This document shows positions 34,949 through 42,305 of a stretch of DNA of 64,000 nucleotides, in pieces. The translations under genes were made by a program, and so were the position numbers. This stretch comes from Verrucomicrobiia bacterium (GTDB lineage Bacteria > Verrucomicrobiota > Verrucomicrobiia > JABWAM01), in contig JADZFN010000067.1 of the NCBI GenBank assembly GCA_020849895.1, forward strand, positions 1 to 64,000. Reading direction: 5' to 3'. Position 1 is the first letter of the stretch, and every line of letters starts with the position of its first letter. The notes under the pieces were generated by a model. That model was not told the DNA's origin. It worked only from the letters and a program-made list of their open reading frames with translations, and made no database searches.

Positions 34949-36055
34949 TCAGGCTTCTCGATTCGCTTCCGTGACCGCCTCGACCATGGCGCGGAAGTTG
35001 TCCGGCGGGGTGCCGGGCAGGGCGCTGCACGATCCGCCGAGGATGTGCCGTCTTCCTCTCATCCCCTGGAGGAGAGCATGGGAGGCGTCCTTGATTTCCT
35101 CCGCCTTCGAGCGAAGCAGAAGGTTGAGATCGAGGTTGCCCTTGGTGACGACGTTCTCAGGCAGTTGCCGGACCGCGCCGGCAAGATCGGTGATGTCGCC
35201 GCTCGGCGGCGGCTGAAAACCCTCGAGAATGTCTGGCGAGAGGCGTTGATAAATCCCCGTGTCCAGGAGCTTCTGCATCCGCCCGCACTCGTGCAGATAA
35301 AAGAGCCTGCCCATGCGGCGGATCCACTCGCGGCGTTCGACGAGGAAGGGGATGCTGTAACGCTCGATCATCGCCGGAGAATAGAGCGAGTTCTCGGTCC
35401 CGCAGAAAAAGACCTCGAACCCCTCCTCGGCTGCGATCTTCACCGCCGCTCGCGAAAGCTGCTCGTTGAGCTCGCAGAGTTGCAGCATGCGATCCGGCTC
35501 GTCGTGGAAGAGGAAGATGCGGTCCTGGTCGCCGATCAGCGAAAAGCATTTCATCGGATTCGCGGCCGTAAAGTAGGGCACGGCGCGGCCGCCGGTCCTC
35601 CGGATCACCTCACGCAAGCGCGGGCGGCATTGCTCGATCTTGTCGAGGCTCCGACGGATCACGTATTCGTAGGCCTTGAGGTCGTCCAGCGTCCTGAAGG
35701 CGGTCTTGGAAACGTGGCGCGAGTGAAAACGCTCGAAATGATCTACCAGGACGTATTCGCCATGAGGGGTGCGGAAGATCTTGTGAAGACGCCGGACGTG
35801 GCCTGAGATCTCCTCGAGGATCTCGGAGTAATCCATCACGCCCACTTCGAACCAGAGGACTTCGAAGAAGGGCACGAAACCGCAGTCGCGGCCGATGCCG
35901 CAGATCCCCTCGATCGTGTCCGGATCGTTGGACGTCTTGAGCCAGTCATGGCGGTGCATGCCTTGGCAGAGGACGCCGGTAAAGAGAGGGCTGACGGCGA
36001 AGGCCTCCGCGCGGCCTCCGCGCACGTAATCGAGCATTTCTCCGGCGGTGAGCAT
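34949..36055 (-). CDS. Uroporphyrinogen decarboxylase (URO-D) family protein
   Basis: A 368-aa TIM-barrel protein of the URO-D/methyltransferase family. Seen: an N-terminal 'AVSPLFTGVLCQGMHRHDW' region, a middle 'GDQDRIFLFHDEPDRMLQLCELNEQ', 'FFCGTENSLYSPAMIERYSIPFLV' and a C-terminal 'GNLDLNLLLRSKAEEIKDA' with 'HILGGSCSALPGTPPDNFRAMVEAV', which follow the URO-D pattern. True HemE has an N-terminal Arg-rich substrate motif that is not seen here, so this is more likely one of the many corrinoid methyltransferase-like or uncharacterised members common in this phylum than a heme enzyme. I use the ATG at 36055; a TTG at 36070 is possible. It stands alone. Confidence 0.7.
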   Translation of the reverse strand: MLTAGEMLDYVRGGRAEAFAVSPLFTGVLCQGMHRHDWLKTSNDPDTIEGICGIGRDCGFVPFFEVLWFEVGVMDYSEILEEISGHVRRLHKIFRTPHGEYVLVDHFERFHSRHVSKTAFRTLDDLKAYEYVIRRSLDKIEQCRPRLREVIRRTGGRAVPYFTAANPMKCFSLIGDQDRIFLFHDEPDRMLQLCELNEQLSRAAVKIAAEEGFEVFFCGTENSLYSPAMIERYSIPFLVERREWIRRMGRLFYLHECGRMQKLLDTGIYQRLSPDILEGFQPPPSGDITDLAGAVRQLPENVVTKGNLDLNLLLRSKAEEIKDASHALLQGMRGRRHILGGSCSALPGTPPDNFRAMVEAVTEANREA

Positions 36056-36198
36056 GGTGGGGAGGGACAAGTTCAGAGGAGGGCGCCCGATCCGGGTTTC
36101 TCTTCGATTTTGATGGACCGGAGGGGAGAGGAGATCCGCCAGGATTGCATTTTTTGCAGGAAAATATTTCCTCCTTGCTCAACCCGAAGACGTTTGAG

Positions 36199-36705
36199 TC
36201 AGGGGGCGTCCGGCGATTTCGCCGCGAGCTCTTCCTCCAGCAGGGCAATGACGTCGCGAAACTTCATCTCGTTCGCAGGGGCGACGGCGGCAAGCGTGCG
36301 GTGAGCCTCGAGAACCTCGCGGGTTTTCTCCGAGGGCGCGGGGGTTGCGTCCTCGAGCGGGTGAAGGCCGAGGCCGGCCGTTTCGGACCCGCTTCCGAAA
36401 TCGAAAAAACAGACGATCCCGAGGTTCTCCATCAGTTCACGGACGCGCAGGCTTGCGGCGAGCACGCGGATGCGGGATTGGCCGCCCTCGCGGCAGCGAA
36501 GGGCGAGCCCTGCGAGCATGCCCAGGAAGGTGCTGTCCATGTAGGTGCAGCCGCCGAGTTCGAAGATCAGCGCGCACTTCTGTTGGAGGGCCCGGCACGC
36601 GTAGCGCTTCAGAAGCGAACTGTTGAGATGAGTGCCTCCGCCCGTGACGCGAATGATGCGCCGAGGGCCGTCCACGCCGACTTCAATGCCTGAAGGAGTC
36701 TCCAT
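36199..36705 (-). CDS. STAS domain protein (anti-sigma factor antagonist-like)
   Basis: A 168-aa protein. Residues ~10-110 form a STAS domain: 'RIIRVTGGGTHLNSSLLKRYA', 'CALIFELGGCTYMDSTFLGMLAGLALRCREGG', with the Asp-Ser-Thr at the position where SpoIIAA-type antagonists are phosphorylated, and 'RIRVLAASLRVRELMENLG'. The C-terminal part is an Ala/Glu-rich helix. STAS antagonists release a partner sigma factor or switch protein when dephosphorylated. No anti-sigma kinase is in the window. It is divergent from the PocR-AraC gene; the 198-base spacer holds a 12-bp palindrome CCGAAGCTTCGG at 36756-36767. The ATG at 36705 is the only Met that gives a whole STAS domain. Confidence 0.75.
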   Translation of the reverse strand: METPSGIEVGVDGPRRIIRVTGGGTHLNSSLLKRYACRALQQKCALIFELGGCTYMDSTFLGMLAGLALRCREGGQSRIRVLAASLRVRELMENLGIVCFFDFGSGSETAGLGLHPLEDATPAPSEKTREVLEAHRTLAAVAPANEMKFRDVIALLEEELAAKSPDAP

Positions 36706-36903
36706 ACGAAACTGCGCGTCTGCGGCTTCCCCTCGAAGCGGGGGAAGGCGAACCCCCGAAGCTTCGGCGTCTCTCGGGGATTGCTGCAAGAGGAAAACGC
36801 TCCCTCCCCATCGGTGGAGAGGGGGCGAATCGTCGGGCCATGCCACCCTTGACGCTCGGGAGCGGGAGGCGCATCTTGAGGACTCACGAGCAGATTCTTT
36901 TTC

Positions 36904-37887
36904 ATGCATCAGGCGATCGCCAACAGTCCGATGGACGGTCCTGCGACATGTTGCGGCCGTCCCCGTCAGGAATGCCCCAATCCCGCAGCGCATTCGACCG
37001 CCGGCGAGGACCGCGACTTGGTGGACGCCCTTCTCCATTCCGAGATCTACCGCGAATTCCAACACGCCTTCGGCGAAGCGACCGGCCTGCCGGTCGCCCT
37101 TTGTTCCGCGGCGCCCGAGCGAACGCCCCGGCGGCGCAAAAGCAAAAGCCCGTTCTGCGCCATGATCTCCACGCGAAAGGATGGCTGCGCCTTCTGCCAA
37201 AAGATGAGCGAACGCCTCTCGCGCGCGGCAACCCGAAAGACGGCTACCCTCGATTGCGCGTTCGGCCTCACCGAGACGGCCGTGCCCATCCGCCTCGGCG
37301 AGCGCGTGATCGCGTTTCTCCGAGTCGGCCAGGTCTTTCGCTTCCAGCCGACTTCGACCCGGTTCGATCGCGCCGTCCGCCAGCTGACGACGTCTGCGCT
37401 CAACGGCGCGTCGCGGCGGTTTCGGTCCGCGTATTTCAAGACCCCCGTGGTTACCGAGCACAAGTATCGCTCCATCGTGAAGATGCTCGATCTCTACGCA
37501 CGGTATTTCGCCGTCCTCGCCAACCAAATCGCCACGCGTCGGACTCGGCACGAGCCGCCGATGGTTGTTCGCGCGCGGGAGTTCATCCGGCAGAACCACG
37601 GAGAAAAACTTTCGCTGACCGTTGTCGCTCGCGCGGTGGGCATGAGCCGCTTTCATTTCTGCAAGGTTTTCAAGAAGGCGACGGGGACGAACTTCACCGC
37701 CCATCTTGCGCGGGTGCGCGTCGAGAGCGCTCAATCGCTCCTCCTCGACCCACACCTGCGCGTCAGCGAAGTCGCCTTCCACGCGGGTTTTCAGTCTCTG
37801 GCGCATTTTAATCGCGTCTTTCGAAGGATCGCCGGCGAATCGCCCACCGCCTGGCGTGCGCATCTTCCGGCCTGCCCGACGCCCTAG
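36904..37887 (+). CDS. PocR-domain AraC family transcriptional regulator
   Basis: A 327-aa regulator. Residues ~45-190 match the PocR sensory domain: 'EFQHAFGEATGLPVALCSA', the Cys pattern 'FCAMISTRKDGCAFCQ', and 'DCAFGLTETAVPIRLGERVIAFLRVGQV'. The C-terminal ~100 residues are the AraC double helix-turn-helix ('SLTVVARAVGMSRFHFCKVFKKATGTNF' region and 'VSEVAFHAGFQSLAHFNRVFRRIAGESP'). PocR proteins sense small hydrocarbon derivatives such as propanediol; the ligand here is unknown. It is divergent from the STAS gene and precedes the peptidase gene, and could regulate both. No gene for propanediol or B12 use is present. Confidence 0.85.
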   Translation: MHQAIANSPMDGPATCCGRPRQECPNPAAHSTAGEDRDLVDALLHSEIYREFQHAFGEATGLPVALCSAAPERTPRRRKSKSPFCAMISTRKDGCAFCQKMSERLSRAATRKTATLDCAFGLTETAVPIRLGERVIAFLRVGQVFRFQPTSTRFDRAVRQLTTSALNGASRRFRSAYFKTPVVTEHKYRSIVKMLDLYARYFAVLANQIATRRTRHEPPMVVRAREFIRQNHGEKLSLTVVARAVGMSRFHFCKVFKKATGTNFTAHLARVRVESAQSLLLDPHLRVSEVAFHAGFQSLAHFNRVFRRIAGESPTAWRAHLPACPTP

Positions 37888-37948
37888 GGGGCACGGTGGT
37901 TCCGCCTTGGATTCCGAACCGGCGTCAGACCCGATGCGGCGAAAGGCG

Positions 37949-38878
37949 ATGAGACGCGTTCGAGAGATCCTCGGCTGCGGTCTCTTGGCCGCGACGACGC
38001 TTGCCGCTTCGTCGGAGGCGTCGTTCCCCGGAGGGACGACGCCGCTGCGCGATCGCTCATGGGATGCCGACGACGCGCGGGCCTTGACGCGCGCAGGCCG
38101 CGGCGCCTTGGAACTTGAAGGCGTCGCCTGGCAGCACGCGGAATCCGAGCATTTCATTTACCATTTTGCGAACCGGTGGATGGCCGAGCGCGCCGCCGGC
38201 GAGGCGGAGACCTTCTATGTCGCCGTCAAACGCGATCTGAAGGTCGAAGAGGACCGCTGGGAGGAGAAGGTTCACCTCTTTCTTTTCGAGGCCGGCGAAT
38301 TCTGGAACGCGTTTGTCGAAAAGTTTGGCGTGGATCGCTGGAGCGGCGGCCTCTGCAACGGGACGGAGATTTTCACGCTTGCGCCCCCGCGGGCCGCCCC
38401 CTTCACGGGAATCGTTCTGCCTCACGAGATCGCGCATCTGGCGGTGAACCGTTTCGTGCGCGGGCGTCTCCCCGTATGGCTTTCCGAAGGGTTCGCCGAG
38501 CAGCAGGCGCGGAAACACTTCGTGGCGTACACCCGGCCGAAGGGATATCGCTTTCTCCTCTCGCCGACCGTGGTGGCCGAGGAGAGCTACCTCCCGCTCG
38601 CGGAGCTCGGCGCGGCGAGCGGTTATCCGGACGACCCCGCCCGCGTGGCGGTTTTTTATGCCGAGTCCGCGCGCCTCGTCCAAATGCTCATCGAAGACCA
38701 CCCGGACGACAACTTTCTCGAGTTCCTCCAAAGGATGGCGGACGGAGCGAAGTTCGAGAACGCGTGGAATCTCGTCTACGGGAAGCGCTATCGGGACCTC
38801 GATGCGTTTGAAGAGAAATTTCGCGCGGCCGCGATTGTCAAAACCCGATTTCTGAGGCAGGAAAAGAACGGACCATGA
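37949..38878 (+). CDS. Exported peptidase MA-like (gluzincin) metallopeptidase
   Basis: A 309-aa exported protein. Signal peptide MRRVREILGCGLLAATTLAAS, then a Peptidase-MA-like domain: the zinc-binding HExxH motif HEIAH (His159, Glu160, His163) and the third ligand in WLSEGFAEQQA (Glu180 or Glu184), which makes it a gluzincin. Upstream 'HFIYHFANRWMAERAAGEAE' and the C-terminal 'DNFLEFLQRMADGAKFENAW' are typical of the DUF1570/MA-2 group. It probably hydrolyses peptides in the envelope; the substrate is unknown. Start at the ATG at 37949, preceded by GAAAGG; an ATG 15 bases upstream is possible. Its stop overlaps the following TPR gene by 4 bases. Confidence 0.75.
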   Translation: MRRVREILGCGLLAATTLAASSEASFPGGTTPLRDRSWDADDARALTRAGRGALELEGVAWQHAESEHFIYHFANRWMAERAAGEAETFYVAVKRDLKVEEDRWEEKVHLFLFEAGEFWNAFVEKFGVDRWSGGLCNGTEIFTLAPPRAAPFTGIVLPHEIAHLAVNRFVRGRLPVWLSEGFAEQQARKHFVAYTRPKGYRFLLSPTVVAEESYLPLAELGAASGYPDDPARVAVFYAESARLVQMLIEDHPDDNFLEFLQRMADGAKFENAWNLVYGKRYRDLDAFEEKFRAAAIVKTRFLRQEKNGP

Positions 38879-39237
38879 ACGTTCCCCCTGCCCGATCCAT
38901 CGCCCTTGCGCTCCTCGAGGGGGTGGCCGCCGCGATGCCGGACGATCTCGATGCGCTCCGGGCGCTCGCCGAGCAATATACCGAGGAAGGATTTTTTACT
39001 GAGGGGCTCGACGCGGACCGCAAGCTGGTGAAGCGGCTGCCGAAGGATCCGTTGGTCCTCTACAACTACGCCTGCAGCCTCACGTTGACGAACAATCTTG
39101 ACGACGCGCTGGCGGCGCTCAAGGAGTCGGTGCATCTTGGCTACTCGGATTTCGAACACCTCCTGAAAGACAAGGACCTTGCATCCCTTCGTCGGACCGC
39201 GGCCTTCCGCCAATGGCTCGACGAAATCATGGCGTGA
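38875..39237 (+). CDS. Small TPR-repeat protein coupled to peptidase
   Basis: A 120-aa cytosolic protein with no signal peptide. 'DALRALAEQYTEEGFFTEGLDADRKLVKRLPKDPLVLYNYACSLTL' and 'LDDALAALKESVHLGYSDFEHL' are two degenerate tetratricopeptide units (A/G at position 8, A at 20, P near 32), which usually mediate protein-protein contacts. The ATG is fused to the stop of the peptidase gene (ATGA at 38875), so the two proteins are made together and may act together. Family and partner are unknown. Confidence 0.75.
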   Translation: MNVPPARSIALALLEGVAAAMPDDLDALRALAEQYTEEGFFTEGLDADRKLVKRLPKDPLVLYNYACSLTLTNNLDDALAALKESVHLGYSDFEHLLKDKDLASLRRTAAFRQWLDEIMA

Positions 39238-39294
39238 GGTTGAGCAGAGAGACCGGTTGACAACCTGCGGCACCCCCTTTAGGTTCGCGGCGCT

Positions 39295-39555
39295 TTGAAG
39301 GTGTTGCGTTCAGTCCTGGCGGCCCTCGTTTTTTCCGCGGCAGCGGCTTGCGTGGTCCACGCAACCGCCCGCGCGGCGGCGGATGACTGCTGTGCGAGAG
39401 TGGAGGCATGCGCGGGCTGCGCGCTTTGCGCTGCAATCGCCTCCGCGGATTCCGTAATGGAACGAAAGGAAATCGCCCGCTTCGCCGCTCCACGCGACGA
39501 GCACGCCGGTTTTCGGGTTTTCATCGAGAGACCGTTCGAGCCGCCTCGCGTCTGA
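39295..39555 (+). CDS. Small Cys-rich exported protein at head of metal-efflux operon
   Basis: An 86-aa protein: hydrophobic N-terminus (LRSVLAALVFSAAAACVVHA) that would act as a signal peptide, then a cysteine cluster CCARVEACAGCALC which could bind soft metals, and a short basic tail. The start is TTG at 39295 or GTG at 39301; neither has a strong ribosome site. It precedes the heavy-metal RND genes by 125 bases on the same strand. I know no family for it. Its place and cysteines suggest a periplasmic metal sensor or binding protein, which is inference. Confidence 0.45.
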   Translation: MKVLRSVLAALVFSAAAACVVHATARAAADDCCARVEACAGCALCAAIASADSVMERKEIARFAAPRDEHAGFRVFIERPFEPPRV

Positions 39556-39680
39556 GGCGATCGAAGTCGTGTCGGCCGCCCCCGAGCTTCGTTGCCGAAG
39601 CCGGAGCGGAGGTTTCTGAAACAGGATGGCGCGGAAGCGCCGTCTCGGTCCGAATCCGGGCCTGAGGAACGGAAGTTTAA

Positions 39681-40955
39681 ATGAAACGCATCGTATTTTG
39701 CTGGGTGTCGCTCGCCCTCGCCCACCTGCAGGTGGCGCGAGGAGGCGACGAGATCTTTGAGGCCATCGTCCATGAGGCGTTGGCTGGCAATCCGGAGCTG
39801 CGGATGGCCGAGTCGGAGGTGGCAGCGGCGCGGGGGGAACGGCGGGCCGCCGGCCAATGGAAGAACCCGGAGCTCTCGGTCGAGTATGGCGAAAAACGGG
39901 TGCGGGACAGGCAAGGCGACCTGACTGCCAAGGGCAACTCACAGAACTACTCGATCTCCCAGACCTTCGAGTTTCCGGGAAAGGCGAGCGTGCGCAAGGC
40001 GATCGCGACCCGGAACATCGAACTCGCCCAGTTGGCGCTCGAGCAGTTGCGCCTCGAGGTGGCGGCGCACGCGCGCCTTCTGGCGGTGGAATGGATCGCG
40101 ACGAGTGAGGAAGCCCTCGCGGCCCGGGAGGTCGCCGACCGCAGTGCGACGCTGGTGGCCATGCTCGGCAAGCGCGTTCCCGCGGGCGTCCAGTCGGTCT
40201 TGGACCAGCGGATCATCGAGGCGAGCATGGTGGATATCGAGACGCGCGCCCGAGAGGTCGAGGAGCGGCGGGACGACACGGGGATCGCCCTCAACGTTCT
40301 CCGGGGCAAACCCTCCCGCGAGCCGGTTCGAGTGAAACTCGCGGTGGAGCCTCCCCCGGCAACGCTTGCGTGGGAGGCCCTCTGGGAGAGCGCCCTCCGC
40401 TCGAACTTCACGCTCCGCTCGAGAGCCCTGGAGATGGATCGCGCCGCTCGCTTGCTGGCCCAGGCGCGCCTGGAGGCGACCCCCGATCTTGCCGTCGGCC
40501 CCTTCTTCAGCAAGGAGAACGCCCCCGACCACGAGAAGGTGGTCGGTGTCGCAGCGTCCCTTCCCTTGCCATTATGGGACTCCAACCGAGGTCGCATCGA
40601 GGCCGCGCGCGCACGAGTCGGCCAATCCGAATCTGCTCGGGATCAGGCGCTCCGCGACGCGGAGCGAGAGCTGACCGGAGCGCATGCCTCCTATCTTCGC
40701 GTCCAGAAGCAACTGGAACGCTTCCCGGTGAGCCAATTGGATCGTTTGCGCGAGAGCGCCGAGCTGGCGGACCGCCAGTATCGTCTGGGCGCGATCCAGG
40801 TCCAAACCTACCTCGACATGCAGGACCATTACCTGGCAGCCATGTCGGGGACCCTCAGAACTTTGCGCGAGGGGTACGACCGTTTCCTGAGAATTCAGCT
40901 GCTGATCGGTGACTCCACCCTTCTCGGCGGCTCCAAACCTGAAAAACAGCCATGA
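39681..40955 (+). CDS. CzcC/CusC-like outer membrane efflux protein
   Basis: A 424-aa outer membrane channel for heavy-metal efflux. Signal peptide MKRIVFCWVSLALAHLQVARG, then two outer-membrane-efflux repeats: 'IFEAIVHEALAGNPELRMAESEVAAARGERRAAGQWKNPELSVEYGEK' opens the first and 'SALRSNFTLRSRALEMDRAARLLAQARLEATPDLAVGPFFSKEN' the second, as in CzcC. The 'QTFEFPGKASVRKA' segment is typical of metal-type TolC proteins. It overlaps the adaptor gene by 4 bases (ATGA at 40952). It works with the adaptor (40952) and pump (42306) to export metal ions across both membranes. Confidence 0.9.
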   Translation: MKRIVFCWVSLALAHLQVARGGDEIFEAIVHEALAGNPELRMAESEVAAARGERRAAGQWKNPELSVEYGEKRVRDRQGDLTAKGNSQNYSISQTFEFPGKASVRKAIATRNIELAQLALEQLRLEVAAHARLLAVEWIATSEEALAAREVADRSATLVAMLGKRVPAGVQSVLDQRIIEASMVDIETRAREVEERRDDTGIALNVLRGKPSREPVRVKLAVEPPPATLAWEALWESALRSNFTLRSRALEMDRAARLLAQARLEATPDLAVGPFFSKENAPDHEKVVGVAASLPLPLWDSNRGRIEAARARVGQSESARDQALRDAERELTGAHASYLRVQKQLERFPVSQLDRLRESAELADRQYRLGAIQVQTYLDMQDHYLAAMSGTLRTLREGYDRFLRIQLLIGDSTLLGGSKPEKQP

Positions 40956-41782
40956 ACTCTCCGCAACTTTCCAGCGCACCGGATGGCGCACGGATCCAAT
41001 ACGCCGCCTCAGCGGTGGGGCGCGGGCGACTTGCCCTGATGGCTGGCGCGTGCCTCTTCCTGATCCACGGCCTGACGGCCTGCCGTCGGCACACCGACTC
41101 GGCGACGGCGACCGGCCACCACGAAGAGCCGGTGCATTTTTCCCCGGGCCAAGGACTTCTGCTCTCCCGCGAGACGTGGGTCCATGTGGGGATTGAACTC
41201 GCTCCCGTCACGCAACGCCCGGTGGCCGCGAACATCAAGGCGACGGCGCAGGTGTTCCGCGAGGCGATCGAGGCGAGTTCCGCGAGTGGGACCTACCGGC
41301 GCGGCTGTGCCTATGCCTCTGCAAACGTGCCTGCAGAGACGGCGGCGGAGTGTCGTCCCGGCGGAGAGGTGACGGTCACGAAGGTGGACGATCCCTCGCT
41401 GAAGTTCGCGGGGCGCATCCTCCTGGTGGACCGGGCCCTGCAGCCGGCGACCAAGACCGTCGAGGTCGTCCTTGAACTCCCTGACGCGAAAGAGCGTCTT
41501 CCCATCGGCGCCTTTGTCGTCGCGACACTGGGCGGTTCCACGACGCGGCCCATGCTGGCGGTTCCACGCTCGGCGCTGTTCAAGGTGGGCGAAGAGGACT
41601 TCCTGTATGTCAAGAACGGCCGGTATCTGCTGCGCGTTCCCGTTGAGGTTACGGCGGCGAACGCTGAATGGGCAGGCGTCTCGGAGGGGCTTTACCCCGG
41701 GGATCGAGTTGCCGCGAAGGGAGTGGAAACGCTCTGGCTGACGGAGCTTGGCAAGACCCAGGCCGGCTCGCATGTGGATTAA
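40952..41782 (+). CDS. RND periplasmic adaptor lipoprotein, short form
   Basis: A 276-aa membrane fusion protein. The N-terminus has a membrane segment ending in a lipobox, GLTAC (Cys44), so it is a lipoprotein. A His-rich piece (ATGHHEEPVHF) follows, then 'VGIELAPVTQRPVAANIKATAQV', the beta-barrel part ('GGEVTVTKVDDPSLKFAGRILLVDRALQP', 'VVLELPDAKERLPIGAFVVATLGG') and a membrane-proximal domain ('MLAVPRSALFKVGEEDFLYVKNGRYLLRVPVEV'). The lipoyl half-motifs and the alpha-helical hairpin that CusB/CzcB use to reach the channel are not present; normal adaptors are about 100-200 residues longer. It is fused to the CzcC-like gene by a 4-base overlap. Confidence 0.75.
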   Translation: MNSPQLSSAPDGARIQYAASAVGRGRLALMAGACLFLIHGLTACRRHTDSATATGHHEEPVHFSPGQGLLLSRETWVHVGIELAPVTQRPVAANIKATAQVFREAIEASSASGTYRRGCAYASANVPAETAAECRPGGEVTVTKVDDPSLKFAGRILLVDRALQPATKTVEVVLELPDAKERLPIGAFVVATLGGSTTRPMLAVPRSALFKVGEEDFLYVKNGRYLLRVPVEVTAANAEWAGVSEGLYPGDRVAAKGVETLWLTELGKTQAGSHVD

Positions 41783-41800
41783 ACCTTCCTGAATCCTTGT

Positions 41801-42265
41801 ATGAAACCACGAACGTTGATCGGGCTGCTTGGGCTGGCGGTCGTCGTCGGGACGGCCGGCTTCATGATGTTTGACAGGGCGCCCCCTCCTGCTGTCGAAA
41901 AACCGAAGGGACCGCCGCACGGCGGCCTGCTCATCGAGTTGGACGCCGCCCATCTCGAGTTCCTGCTTGAGCCGGATTCAAAGGTGCGGATTTACACTTA
42001 CGATCCCTCCGGAAAACCTCTTGTCCCGAGCACGGAGAGCCTCCTGCTTACGATCAGAGGGAAAGATATCCGCGCGGTCGCGATTCCCTTGCAGAAGGAT
42101 GGGGACGGATTCGTTTCCGAGGAGCCCGTGCAGGTCCCCGAGGAGGCGAAGGCGGTTCTCACGTATCGCCAGGGCAGTGAGGTCGAGCACTTCCGTTTCG
42201 ATCTCACGCTGACGCTGTGTCCGGGCTGCCAGCAGCCCGAGTACCGTTGCGCGTGTTCGGAATGA
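41801..42265 (+). CDS. Membrane-anchored protein with HGG and Cys metal-binding motifs
   Basis: A 154-aa protein with an N-terminal membrane helix (LIGLLGLAVVVGTAGFMMF), a periplasmic motif PPHGGLLIELD, a beta-sandwich-like middle and a C-terminal cysteine cluster CPGCQQPEYRCAC. Its place between adaptor and pump genes, 18 bases after one and 40 before the other, makes it part of the metal efflux operon. His and Cys residues suggest it receives or hands over a metal ion; this is inference. I do not recognise a named family. Confidence 0.65.
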   Translation: MKPRTLIGLLGLAVVVGTAGFMMFDRAPPPAVEKPKGPPHGGLLIELDAAHLEFLLEPDSKVRIYTYDPSGKPLVPSTESLLLTIRGKDIRAVAIPLQKDGDGFVSEEPVQVPEEAKAVLTYRQGSEVEHFRFDLTLTLCPGCQQPEYRCACSE

Positions 42266-42305
42266 CGCGCGCTCCGCTCCAAGAACTCCCGAACCTCCAG
42301 ATTTC

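Noticed and set aside
36705-38157. A long N-terminal extension of the STAS protein
   Set aside because: It is antisense to the PocR-AraC gene; the real protein starts at 36705.
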